DNA from: Vallitalea maricola
GTDB taxonomy: Bacteria > Bacillota > Clostridia > Lachnospirales > Vallitaleaceae
DNA length: 64,000 nucleotides
Direction: 5' to 3'
Assembly (NCBI RefSeq): GCF_036985595.1
Contig: NZ_BTPU01000009.1
Coordinates: 62,001-126,000 of the forward strand
Below the pieces are notes generated by a model. That model was not told where the DNA came from and did no database searches. It worked only from the letters and a program-made list of their open reading frames with translations. Position 1 is the first letter of the stretch; each line of letters begins with the position of its first letter. Positions 37,701 through 44,229 of the stretch are shown one piece after another. Position numbers and translations under genes: made by a program.

Positions 37701-39289
37701 CTAAAATCCATAATGACCGCATAGACCCCTCTATCGACAATATGCTGAAGGTGACCTCAGACGGGCGAAAATTGGGGCTTGACCAGCGAGTGATTAACCC
37801 TATGCTGCCCGATGATGAAAACAGCAAGGTAAACACCTGTATAAACAATATTATGCGGATATGGGAGGACGGCAAGGACGATAAGCTGACACAACTTTTG
37901 TTCTGCGACCTGTCCACCCCAAAAGGCAGACCAAAACTTGACCTTGTTGCAAAGGCAGGCGGCAGCACCATTAACGGCGTAGAACTTCATGCTCTTGAAG
38001 ATGCTCTACCCGATGATGTAACAGCTCCCGAAGCACAGTTTAGCGTGTATGAGGATATTCGTGATAAGCTCATCGCAAAGGGTGTGCCTGCAAGTGAAGT
38101 TGCCTTTATCCACGAAGCCAATACCGACACACGAAAAAAGGAACTGTTTGCAAAGGTGCGTAACGGTGATGTGCGTGTTCTTCTTGGCAGCACAGCAAAA
38201 TGCGGTGCCGGCATGAATGTGCAAGACCGACTTGTAGCTTTGCACGATTTAGATTGCCCTTGGCGTCCGGGGGATTTAACCCAACGCTCCGGCAGAATTA
38301 TCCGTCAAGGAAATCTAAACGAACAGGTAAAAATTTTCCGCTATGTTACCGAGGACACCTTTGATGCCTACCTTTGGCAGACTTTGGAAAACAAGCAGAA
38401 GTTTATTTCACAGATTATGACTTCAAAATCCCCTGTTCGCTCCTGTGAGGACATAGACGAAGCGGCTCTGTCCTATGCAGAAATTAAGGCTCTTTGTGCA
38501 GGCAACCCAGCGATTAAAGAAAAGATGGATTTGGATATTGAGGTGGCACGGCTGAAGCTCTTAAAAGCCAACCACCAAAGCACAAAATACCGTTTGGAGG
38601 ACAATCTCTTAAAGCATTTCCCCGAAAGCATTGAGCGAAATAAGGGCTACATCAAGGGCTTTGAGCAAGATTTGATTACACTGGCAGAGCATACCCCGAA
38701 AGCCCCACAAGGCGGCGAGCTGCCAAAAGATGATTTTAAGATTACCATTAAGGGCGATGTTCTCACCGACAAGGACAATGCAGGTGCGGCAATTCTTGAA
38801 GCCTGCAAGGAGATAAAAAACAGCGACCCTGTGGAAATCGGCAGTTACAAAGGCTTTACCATGTATTTGAGCTATGCCGCCTTTGGAAACGAGCATACCC
38901 TCACCCTCAAAGGAGCAATGAGCCACACAGCGAAACTCGGGCTTGATGCAAGAGGAAATCTCACCCGTATCGACAATGCCTTAAACGGTATGCAGGGGCG
39001 GTTACAGGCGGTACAAAAGGAGCTTGAAAACCTCTATAATCAGCAGACGGCGGCAAAGGTTGAGGTACAAAAGCCATTTGTGCAGGAACAGGAGCTAAAG
39101 GACAAAACCGCACGGCTTGCCGTTCTTGACAAGGAGTTAAACATGAGTGCCATGCGGTCTGCACCCTCAAGGGATAGCGAGGTAGTAGCCAAACGGGAGC
39201 GACCCTCTATTTTGGACAGCTTAAAGCAGCCGCCACCAAGAGCCGCAATCACTCCGAAAAAATCAAAGACAGAAAGAGAGGAACGCTAA
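31703..39289 (+). CDS. Giant DNA methylase-helicase of the element
   Basis: The ATG at 31703 follows CGGAGG; a frame 7 codons longer exists. The 2528-residue protein has an N-terminal ArdC-like/DUF3849 region, a low-complexity linker (residues 255-350) in which tnpV is nested, and YodL/LPD-type domains. An N6-adenine methyltransferase-like domain follows (LEPACGTGNFFG near 995, NVPFG near 1060). Last is an SNF2/DEAD helicase with Walker A HEVGAGKTF near 1670, DEAH near 1831 and QRSGRIIRQG near 2193. Motif IV is NVPF instead of NPPF, as usual for this family. It may protect and unwind transferred DNA. No frameshift seen. Confidence 0.92.
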   Translation: MPTATQTKQAYLSELFEDTAGRVTSSLANWTGFLTTVGKLYKYPFHEQLMIYAQRPDATACAEYGLWNDKMNRYVRRGSKGIALLDPTSDRPQIKYIFDVSDTGGRENSRRPFLWEMREHHEQPILEMLEDKFGVSGDNLADGFYNIANTLAKEYYDNHKEDLPYFAENSFLEDYDEDNLKVAFENATTDSIAYTLMKRCGLDTENYFEHEDFSPIFDFNTSAAVSLLGTAVSEQSEQVFRQISLTIIKTERERRNEYERNHLQPERGLSDTQHQAEGAADTAPRQVRQNEGNLFTGTPQSPVQPPVTEREAASPPTGDRPNGEQTTGTDNGRLAENPSAAQQDDTAVGMGRIHEQSEISSGGNHTDGAYLQLTLFPSEQEQIQNIADRQERENTQGQSAFSISHSEIENELKHGTGTQGGKLRVYGFYKKNPTEKAAVDFLKNEFGWYGHSHTFADGTSGFIDYQPSKGMTIDHYDTNSKSTVKWTEIEKHLRALVATDRYLTAEEKAQDEEQQQAAVGLENITPPPTAEPQPQSALTDTVKAAISEIKAEITQSDIETALLDWNGDEDSKARVLSYMQSHSRERGTADWLKNEYGGNLPAFPVIKEDLSVELPWAKMQRLLGQLVMQNKFFVNDETERYTVEQTSDAWEQPFIVRDNTIPDGDKDRYHHTEDTYPTYNTEEQAQAMADRLNSIEPPHTAELTLEMYDTENPDIFKVKENSYLVSAEVNAPQEIWERFASKGLVPKEDSQQRLVFETDGNNWNRFYIPDTYGNKWNNINALDVLTSEEVKTMWEVVQKVIPAEEKQAEIPPIPYTKGDTVYLENGTPFFIEEITENQVTLRDPSLFYPVLRAESRDSFLRLLERYPQTKTEQEKAEDFRITDTHLGEGNKREKFQRNIAAIATLQTLERENRPASSEEQETLSQYVGWGGLPDVFDETKDSWHGEYLQLKDLLTEDEYEMARASTLGAYYTSPTVIKAIYDAVEQMGFTTGNILEPACGTGNFFGMLPESMQGSNLYGVELDSITGRIAKQLYPSANIAVTGFEKTELPDSFFDLAIGNVPFGNYKLSEKRYDSQNFLIHDHFFAKALDKVRPGGIVAFVTSKGTMDKKNPEVRRYLAQRAELLGAIRLPNNAFSKNAGTEVTSDIIFLQKRDSPIDVDKDWIHLGLDKNDISLNSYFAEHPEMILGNMEMVSGQFGMESACVPIEGAELSEQLKSAARNIEGEISEAELPDIEISEQVSIPADPNVKNHTYTLVDGEVYFRENSRMVKPALNQTAKERVTGLVELRECVNDLIYYQLEDFSDEVIKTEQVKLNRLYDTFTAKYGLINSRGNALAFSEDNSYYLLCSLEDVDEDGKLKAKADMFTKRTIKKAANITSVDTPSEALAVSISEKAKVDLSFMAELTGLSEEEIAAQLKGVIFRVPELYHTDAPPHYVTADEYLSGNVREKLRTAELAAKTNEEYKANVEALEQAQPIDLDASEIEVRIGSTWIDKEYMQEFMYELFDTPYRNQGSIKVNYSNFTAEWSVTNKNSIYYDDVAAYATYGTDRANAYKIFEDTLNLRDVRIYDTKTEPDGKEIRVLNINATQLAQQKQQLIKDAFKDWIFRDADRRQTLVKLYNERFNSIRPREYDGSHINFVGMNPQIKLREHQINAIAHILYGNNTLLAHEVGAGKTFEMIAGAMESKRLGLCQKPLFAVPNHLTEQWASEFLRLYPAANILVATKKDFETKNRKKFCARIATGEYDAVIIGHSQFERIPVSLERQERLLREQIDEIEQGIREVKASGGEGFTVKQFERTKKGLIERLKKLEARERKDSVVTFEQLGVDRLYVDEAHSYKNLFTFTKMRNVAGLSTSDAQKSSDMFLKCRYMDELTGGKGTVFATGTPVSNSMVELYTMQRYLQYDRLRETGLIHFDAWASTFGETVTQNELAPEGKGYRQRTRFSKFFNLPELMSMFKEVADIKTADELNLPTPEVIYETVVAKPTEIQQELVQELSERAAKIHNDRIDPSIDNMLKVTSDGRKLGLDQRVINPMLPDDENSKVNTCINNIMRIWEDGKDDKLTQLLFCDLSTPKGRPKLDLVAKAGGSTINGVELHALEDALPDDVTAPEAQFSVYEDIRDKLIAKGVPASEVAFIHEANTDTRKKELFAKVRNGDVRVLLGSTAKCGAGMNVQDRLVALHDLDCPWRPGDLTQRSGRIIRQGNLNEQVKIFRYVTEDTFDAYLWQTLENKQKFISQIMTSKSPVRSCEDIDEAALSYAEIKALCAGNPAIKEKMDLDIEVARLKLLKANHQSTKYRLEDNLLKHFPESIERNKGYIKGFEQDLITLAEHTPKAPQGGELPKDDFKITIKGDVLTDKDNAGAAILEACKEIKNSDPVEIGSYKGFTMYLSYAAFGNEHTLTLKGAMSHTAKLGLDARGNLTRIDNALNGMQGRLQAVQKELENLYNQQTAAKVEVQKPFVQEQELKDKTARLAVLDKELNMSAMRSAPSRDSEVVAKRERPSILDSLKQPPPRAAITPKKSKTEREER
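32475..32822 (+). CDS. TnpV family protein, nested in the helicase gene
   Basis: The ATG at 32475 has AAAGGAG eight bases upstream, inside the helicase gene and in another frame. The 115-residue product (NEITYSRNGDYLIPN, KYGRMRETYLQEHRK, ending AEEIILTELIYS) is a clear TnpV family protein. The helicase frame over the same bases encodes a Gln/Pro/Thr/Gly-rich linker without domain character, which fits a constraint from the nested gene. Function is unknown; TnpV is carried by many Tn1549-like elements. Confidence 0.85.
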   Translation: MNEITYSRNGDYLIPNIKLKEQPTQPLGKYGRMRETYLQEHRKALFNHLLLSEKLQAHLLEIDQTANRRLEQIMADLQKTQVPPNKMTQQLEWVGYMNNLKSQAEEIILTELIYS

Positions 39290-39624
39290 TGGTGAAAAGG
39301 CAAAGAGATATACAGCTTCATTTTATGGTATCGCCCGAAGAACGAGGCATGATAAACGAAAAAATGGCGAGCATCGGCACAAAAAACATGGGTGCTTATC
39401 TCCGTAAAATGGCGGTGGACGGGCTTATCATTCACCTTCATACCGCCGATGTGAGAGAGCTTGTGAGGTTACTTCGTGTAACCTCCAACAGCCTAAATCA
39501 GCTTACCAAACGGGTACACGAAACAGGCAGCATTTACGGTGAGGACATCGAGGATTTGCAAAAAAGCTATGACAGGCTTTGGGGAGCTGCGGAGGAAATT
39601 ATGCTCCGGCTTGCGGCGATTTGA
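39289..39624 (+). CDS. MobC-like relaxosome accessory protein
   Basis: The ATG overlaps the helicase stop (TAATG). The 111-residue protein begins with a ribbon-helix-helix-like strand (QRDIQLHFMVSPEERGMINEKM) and a MobC C-terminal helix pair (LVRLLRVTSNSLNQLTKRVHET). MobC binds oriT and helps the relaxase nick. The relaxase gene would normally follow, but here the 0.3-kb CD1845-like gene and the TIR cassette intervene. Confidence 0.92.
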   Translation: MVKRQRDIQLHFMVSPEERGMINEKMASIGTKNMGAYLRKMAVDGLIIHLHTADVRELVRLLRVTSNSLNQLTKRVHETGSIYGEDIEDLQKSYDRLWGAAEEIMLRLAAI

Positions 39625-39694
39625 ATTGACAAGATGGACAATATTCCTCGCATCTGTTATGGTAAATACAGATTGATGTAGGGAGGGATTTTTT

Positions 39695-39976
39695 ATGAAA
39701 ACGATACTTAAAATTATACTGTTGCCGATTACATTAGCACTGAATATCTTGCTTGGAATGTCAAAGTTTGTGCTTCTTTTTGGCAGTGGGCTGCTTGGTG
39801 TTTTGTCCTTTTTGTTTTTTATTCTCGGCATCGGCATGATTATTGTGGCAAGCTTTTCACAGGCAATCCCTGCATTTATTGTAGGCTATTTGTTTAGTCC
39901 GTGGGGCTTGCCAATGGTAGGCGTATGGATTATAGCAAGAGTGGAAGGCTTCAATGAGTGGCTGAAAGGAATATAG
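39695..39976 (+). CDS. CD1845 family small membrane protein
   Basis: The 93-residue protein has three hydrophobic helices (ILLPITLALNILLGMSKFVL, LLGVLSFLFFILGIGMIIV, FIVGYLFSPWGLPMVGVWI) and a GGGAGGG site before the ATG. This is the CD1845 family of conjugative element membrane proteins, with unknown function. It ends just before a strong terminator. Confidence 0.85.
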   Translation: MKTILKIILLPITLALNILLGMSKFVLLFGSGLLGVLSFLFFILGIGMIIVASFSQAIPAFIVGYLFSPWGLPMVGVWIIARVEGFNEWLKGI

Positions 39977-39986
39977 CTCAATAACC

Positions 39987-40028
39987 AAAATCGGGGCGGT
40001 AGCATTTGTGTGCTATCGCCCCGATTTT
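39987..40028. terminator. Strong bidirectional terminator
   Basis: AAAATCGGGGCGGTAGCA at 39987-40004 pairs with TGCTATCGCCCCGATTTT at 40011-40028, an 18-bp stem with a 6-base loop, A-rich before and T-rich after. It ends the transfer operon and separates it from the TIR cassette. Confidence 0.9.
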
Positions 40029-40036
40029 GCTAAGTA

Positions 40037-40116
40037 GCAGAAGTTTTTATCATAAAGTAAGGGCGGCAAAGCCGTTTATCTTGACCCTTGCTTTGTGGTG
40101 GTACTTCTGCTTTTTT
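40037..40116 (+). terminator. Second long hairpin with T-run upstream of the TIR cassette
   Basis: GCAGAAGT at 40037-40044 pairs with ACTTCTGC at 40103-40110 around an inner stem (AAAGTAAGGG with CCCTTGCTTT), and six T follow. It could be a second terminator or a junction left by cassette insertion. Confidence 0.6.
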
Positions 40117-40151
40117 GTTCAGATTATGTTGATGAATTTTCCAGAGATGCG

Positions 40152-40160
40152 TGGTATAAT
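40152..40160 (+). promoter_or_regulatory. Extended -10 promoter of the TIR cassette
   Basis: TGGTATAAT at 40152-40160 is a perfect TATAAT with the TGn extension. The -35 region is weak (TTGATG at 40129-40134 is 20 bases upstream). It lies 33 bases before the TIR gene start and after two terminators, so the cassette should be transcribed on its own. Confidence 0.6.
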
Positions 40161-40192
40161 TTAGAAAAACAGATTTAATTTGGAGGTGCAGT

Positions 40193-41347
40193 ATGCCGGG
40201 AATTGCACGCAGAAAGTATGATGGTGAAACCATACGGATACATAAAAAATTAAAACAACCCCTATATCTTATCGCTGAAATTCTACCCTATGAATATGAT
40301 GAGAAGTTACTTTTGAGTTTTTTCATGGAGCTATACCCTTTTGAATGGAAAGAAATTGTTGAAAGATGCAAGGTTTTTCAAGAAAAGGATAAGTTTCTTA
40401 AATCTCATGGCAAAAAAACGAGGTACAAATCACCTTCTCCCGAAAGCTTTTTCTACCATATACCTGTTGTAAGAAATATCTTAAGCGACAATTACAAGAA
40501 AAAACACAAAGAGTGTTATGTTGAAGCTGAAAGAGGAGAAAAATATCAGCACTTTAAGCAGAAGCGAAGCAATAAAATCCAACAAAAGAATGCTCAAGTT
40601 AATAGCTTTACTGATTTAATGCAAGAGGTCGAACCTTATTATGTGGATGTACTTATTGTTGCCTATCACCAAAAAGGCATAACCACTGAGGGGAAAATAG
40701 AAATTTTAAAGGAAATGGGAAAATTTATATGCCCTAAAACAATAGAATTTTTTTACAAAATCAACGACGCAGAACGCAATAACCAAATCCGCCGTACCGC
40801 TTTTTTTCATCTTCAGAAAAGTGGACACTATGCGAAGTTAAGAAAAAGTTTCAAAGGAAAGAAAAAGTCCTATATGACCGAAACCACTAAGTTTGATATG
40901 ACCCCAACGGATTTAGTAGCTCGCCTTGAAAAAGATACTATTCAATGTAAAAAACGATTTGGTGTTTTTATTTCGCATAGTTTCAAAGATGCTGAACTTG
41001 TAAAACAAGTTATCTCGATTTTGAATAAGCAAGGATTAACCTGCTATTGCGACTGGTCAAGCGACAATGATTTTTTGAAGCGTAGCTTAGTAAGCGATTA
41101 TACAAAAGAGGTTTTGAAAAAACGGATTGAGCAATCAGATAAGCTCTTGTTTCTTCGTACCGAAAATTCGATGAATGGTACTACTGTAAACTCTCCTTGG
41201 ATAGAGTTAGAATTGCTGCACTGTCAAACTCTTGGAAAACCAATTTACTGTGTTGATTTACTTGATGACAAAGTGACTTTACCATATATATTCGTTAAAC
41301 AGGATATTAAAAATAAAAACATTTCTTGGGAGGTAAAAGATGAATGA
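40193..41347 (+). CDS. TIR-domain protein, candidate NAD-degrading or signalling enzyme
   Basis: The 384-residue protein has a novel N-terminal part (about residues 1-250, basic, mostly helical, no recognised domain) and a C-terminal TIR domain. FGVFISHSFKDAELV starts near residue 258, CYCDWSSDND is the BB-loop region, and SPWIELE near 334-340 gives the Trp336-xxx-Glu340 pattern of catalytic TIR NADases. A GGAGG lies 6 bases before the ATG. It overlaps the next gene by 8 bases. The block has lower GC than the transfer genes. TIR proteins in such cargo often act in anti-phage defence by making or destroying NAD-derived molecules; that role here is inferred. Confidence 0.85.
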   Translation: MPGIARRKYDGETIRIHKKLKQPLYLIAEILPYEYDEKLLLSFFMELYPFEWKEIVERCKVFQEKDKFLKSHGKKTRYKSPSPESFFYHIPVVRNILSDNYKKKHKECYVEAERGEKYQHFKQKRSNKIQQKNAQVNSFTDLMQEVEPYYVDVLIVAYHQKGITTEGKIEILKEMGKFICPKTIEFFYKINDAERNNQIRRTAFFHLQKSGHYAKLRKSFKGKKKSYMTETTKFDMTPTDLVARLEKDTIQCKKRFGVFISHSFKDAELVKQVISILNKQGLTCYCDWSSDNDFLKRSLVSDYTKEVLKKRIEQSDKLLFLRTENSMNGTTVNSPWIELELLHCQTLGKPIYCVDLLDDKVTLPYIFVKQDIKNKNISWEVKDE

Positions 41348-41762
41348 TAATATAGAAGTTAAAATTCGCTATTTAGAGATGATACAAAATATAATGACAA
41401 GAATGTCAACCAATTCATTTATGTTAAAAGGTTGGGCTGTAACTTTGATTGCGGGTATTTTTGCTTTGTCGGCTAAAGAAGCTAACCCTATGTATTTTTT
41501 ACTTGCCTATGTACCTGCTATATTGTTTTGGCTTTTAGATGCCTATTACTTGATGTTAGAAAGACAATATAAACATTTGTATAATTTAAGCACCGAGAAG
41601 GCAGTTTCTGATATTGACTTTAAGATAAAACGACCTAAAGCAAATTGGGAAAATAAAACTTGTTATTGTCAATGTTTGATGTCAACAACGGAGCTTTTCT
41701 TTTATGTCCCCACTGCCATACTTGTTGCAATCGTTGTTATTTTAGGTCAAAATATATTATAA
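41340..41762 (+). CDS. Small three-helix membrane protein paired with the TIR protein
   Basis: The ATG at 41340 overlaps the TIR stop by 8 bases with GGGAGG upstream. The 140-residue protein starts with a charged helix (IEVKIRYLEMIQNIMTRM), then two membrane helices (FMLKGWAVTLIAGIFALSA, MYFLLAYVPAILFWLLDAYYL), a charged linker, and a third helix (LFFYVPTAILVAIVVILGQ). The layout recalls SLATT-type two-helix effectors, but I cannot assign it. Its tight coupling to the TIR gene suggests a membrane partner, effector or inhibitor of the TIR protein. Confidence 0.75.
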   Translation: MNDNIEVKIRYLEMIQNIMTRMSTNSFMLKGWAVTLIAGIFALSAKEANPMYFLLAYVPAILFWLLDAYYLMLERQYKHLYNLSTEKAVSDIDFKIKRPKANWENKTCYCQCLMSTTELFFYVPTAILVAIVVILGQNIL

Positions 41763-41783
41763 GCGTTGTAGATGTTATAAATG

Positions 41784-41811
41784 AGAGTTGCCAGACTGGC
41801 AACTCTTTTTT
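41784..41811 (+). terminator. Terminator between the TIR cassette and the relaxase gene
   Basis: AGAGTTGCCA at 41784-41793 pairs with TGGCAACTCT at 41797-41806 around a 3-base loop, followed by T to 41811. It closes the TIR cassette and lies directly upstream of the relaxase ribosome binding site (AAGGAGG at 41821-41827). Confidence 0.88.
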
Positions 41812-41834
41812 CTTGCCCCAAAGGAGGTGTTATT

Positions 41835-43247
41835 ATCGCTACCACAAGGCTTATTTCCATGCACCAAAACAAAGGAAAATCCATTGCAGATTGCCTTGCT
41901 GACCGTACCGACTATGCGAAAAATCCCGACAAAACAAATGACGGTGAGTTGTTGTCCTCTTACGAATGTGACCCTAAAACCGTGCAAGCTGAGTTTATGC
42001 TCTCTAAGCGACAATATGATGATATTACCGGCAGAAAACAAGCAAGCAATGTCATTGCCTATCAGATACGGCAATCCTTTAAGCCGGGGGAAATAACACC
42101 CGAGCTTGCCAATAAAATCGGTTATGAACTTGGCACGAGCTTCACCAAAGGCAACCACGCTTTTATCGTTGCCACTCACATAGATAAATCCCATATTCAT
42201 AATCACATTATCTTTAATTCCACCTCCCTTGACTGCACAAAAAAGTTTCGTGATTTTCTTGGTAGTGGTCGGGCGATTGCCAAAATATCAGACCGCATTT
42301 GCCTTGAAAATGGGCTTTCTATTATTGAAAATCCCAAACGCTCCAAAGGGCATTATGGCAAGTGGCTTGGTGATAAAAAGCCCCTCTCTCATTCTGATAA
42401 ATTAAGACAGACCATAGATGAAGTGCTTGCTAAAAAGCCTACAACCTTTGACGAGTTTTTACAGCTCATGCAGGGTGCAGGCTATGAAATAAAAAGTGGC
42501 AAGCACTATGCCTTTAAGGGTGCGGAGCAAAAGAAATTTATCCGTCTGCGTTCTCTCGGTGAGGGATATTCCGAAGATGAACTCAAGGCAATCATTGAGG
42601 GTAAAGCTCTCCAAAGAGAGGTTAAAAAGTCCTCTGTTAAGCAACCGAAACGGCAAGAAAAATCAATTAATCTGCTTGTGGATATACAGGCAAAATTACA
42701 GCAAGGCAAGGGCAAAGGCTACGAACAATGGGCAAAAATTTTCAACCTAAAACAAATGGCACAGACGGTCAATTTCTTGCAGGAACATAAGCTCCTTGCT
42801 TATGCCGATTTAGAGGAAAAAGCAAAGAAATGTACCGCTACCTTTGACGAGCTGAACACGCAAATCAAGACTGCTGAAAAGCGTATGGCAGAGATACAAG
42901 TGCTAAAAAAGCACATCATCAACTATGCTAAAACCCGAGATGTTTATACCGCCTACCGCAAGGCAGGCTACTCCCAAAAGTTTTTTGAGGAACACCGTGC
43001 CGAGCTGACATTGCATAAGGCGGCAAAGGCGGCTTTTGAGGAACTTGGTGTGAAAAAGCTCCCCACAGTTAAGACCCTGCAAGCCGAATATGCCGACTTG
43101 CTTTCAGAGAAGAAAAAGGCATACGGACAGTACCATGCAGTGAAAAAAGAAATGCAGGATATTCTGACTGCCAAGGCGAATATTGACCGACTTTTAGGAC
43201 TGGAACAGGAACAAAAGGCAAAAGAAAACTCACAGGAACAGCGGTAA
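41835..43247 (+). CDS. MOBP-type relaxase, probable non-AUG start
   Basis: The protein has the relaxase start ATTRLISMHQNKGKS, the DYAKNPDKT region and the metal-binding triad motif HIDKSHIHNHIIF. It nicks oriT and pilots the strand. The C-terminal half is a coiled-coil region. The start is odd: the AAGGAGG at 41821-41827 sits 7 bases before an ATC (41835) and 4 before an ATT (41832), just where relatives have their first codon; no ATG lies there. The next ATG (41859) would delete ATTRLIS, and the ATG at 41781 lies before the terminator stem. The start is chosen by homology and spacing. Confidence 0.88.
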   Translation: MATTRLISMHQNKGKSIADCLADRTDYAKNPDKTNDGELLSSYECDPKTVQAEFMLSKRQYDDITGRKQASNVIAYQIRQSFKPGEITPELANKIGYELGTSFTKGNHAFIVATHIDKSHIHNHIIFNSTSLDCTKKFRDFLGSGRAIAKISDRICLENGLSIIENPKRSKGHYGKWLGDKKPLSHSDKLRQTIDEVLAKKPTTFDEFLQLMQGAGYEIKSGKHYAFKGAEQKKFIRLRSLGEGYSEDELKAIIEGKALQREVKKSSVKQPKRQEKSINLLVDIQAKLQQGKGKGYEQWAKIFNLKQMAQTVNFLQEHKLLAYADLEEKAKKCTATFDELNTQIKTAEKRMAEIQVLKKHIINYAKTRDVYTAYRKAGYSQKFFEEHRAELTLHKAAKAAFEELGVKKLPTVKTLQAEYADLLSEKKKAYGQYHAVKKEMQDILTAKANIDRLLGLEQEQKAKENSQEQR

Positions 43248-43249
43248 GC

Positions 43250-43400
43250 CGCACTGTGAGTTTATAGCACCGTTTACGGGGCGTAGCACGATGATTTATC
43301 ATCGTTTCAGTGGGGATTGGGGATACTGCCCAACAAGCAAAAGCAACGAGGTGTGTACCGAGTTGCCCTGCTTGCCACTTTTGTTTATGATTAAGCTTGT
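43250..43400. other. Noncoding region after the relaxase, candidate oriT
   Basis: The 297-base gap after the relaxase holds a hairpin ACGATGA/TCATCGT at 43288-43305 followed by a G-rich stretch (TGGGGATTGGGG at 43311-43322) and a further inverted pair near 43330-43376 (CAAGCAAAAGC against GCCCTGCTTGCC). Conjugative origins often lie beside the relaxase gene and combine hairpins with a nick sequence. No known nic site was recognised, so the call is weak. Confidence 0.3.
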
Positions 43401-43478
43401 ATCTTTGTGCGAAAATTGAATAAAGACATTGCTTATGATAAAATATCACTAAATTCACAAATAATATTAACATAATGG

Positions 43479-43518
43479 ATTAAAGCTTCATTAAAGATTT
43501 TTATGTTACTCTATATAA
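43479..43518 (+). promoter_or_regulatory. Direct repeats and promoter of the two-component operon
   Basis: ATTAAAG occurs at 43479-43485 and again at 43490-43496, exactly 11 bases apart, which is the spacing of OmpR-family regulator sites. A TATATAAG -10-like box follows at 43512-43519. The repeats take the place of a -35 box. The same repeat with the same 11-base spacing precedes the exporter operon. Confidence 0.6.
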
Positions 43519-43544
43519 GAGTTTATAGAGATTGGAGGAAATAG

Positions 43545-44228
43545 ATGAGAATACTGCTTGTTGAAGATGAACGACACATGGCACAGGCTATTGCCAAAGT
43601 GTTAGAAAAGAACAACTACACCGTAGATTTAGCTCATGATGGAGAATATGGACTTGATTGTGCATTGTCTGGCATATATGATATCGTAGTTCTTGATATT
43701 ATGCTGCCAAAAATAAATGGGCTTGATGTTTTAAAGGCAATGCGCAATGAAAACATTGCCGTTCCCGTATTGCTTTTAACTGCCAAAGGAGAAACGGAGG
43801 ATAAGGTAAAAGGGCTTGATTTTGGTGCCGATGACTATTTAGCAAAGCCATTTATAACAGATGAGCTTTTAGCAAGACTTCGTGCTTTAGCAAGGCGTAA
43901 AGGAGACATTGCAACAAGTGATACCCATTCGTATGGAGATATTTCTCTTAATCCTAATACATTAAATTTGTATTGCCACAAAAATTCTTTTAATCTAACA
44001 TTAAAAGAAAGTCAGATTATTGATTTACTTATTCAAGCCAAAGGAAATGTAATTTCTAAAAACACTATCATTGAGAAAATATGGGGCTTTGATAGTGAAG
44101 CTGAAGATAGCCATGTTGAGGTTTATATATCTTTTTTACGAAAGAAGTTAAAATCCTTATCAGCAAAAACATCTATAAAAACTATTAGAGGTTTGGGCTA
44201 TTCACTACAAATCGAGGAGGGTATATAG
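43545..44228 (+). CDS. OmpR-family response regulator
   Basis: The 227-residue protein has a receiver domain with the acidic pocket (VEDE at 6-9), the phospho-acceptor Asp51 in VVLDIMLP, and Lys101 in AKPF. A winged-helix DNA-binding domain follows from about residue 125 (ESQIIDLLIQAKGNVISKNT). It should bind DNA as a dimer after phosphorylation by the adjacent kinase. Upstream repeats suggest autoregulation and control of the exporter genes. GC is lower than in the transfer genes, marking cargo. Confidence 0.93.
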   Translation: MRILLVEDERHMAQAIAKVLEKNNYTVDLAHDGEYGLDCALSGIYDIVVLDIMLPKINGLDVLKAMRNENIAVPVLLLTAKGETEDKVKGLDFGADDYLAKPFITDELLARLRALARRKGDIATSDTHSYGDISLNPNTLNLYCHKNSFNLTLKESQIIDLLIQAKGNVISKNTIIEKIWGFDSEAEDSHVEVYISFLRKKLKSLSAKTSIKTIRGLGYSLQIEEGI

Positions 44229-44229
44229 A

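Noticed and set aside
40030..40233. Minus-strand frame across the terminator before the TIR gene
   Set aside because: It crosses two hairpins and the TIR promoter and has no SD.
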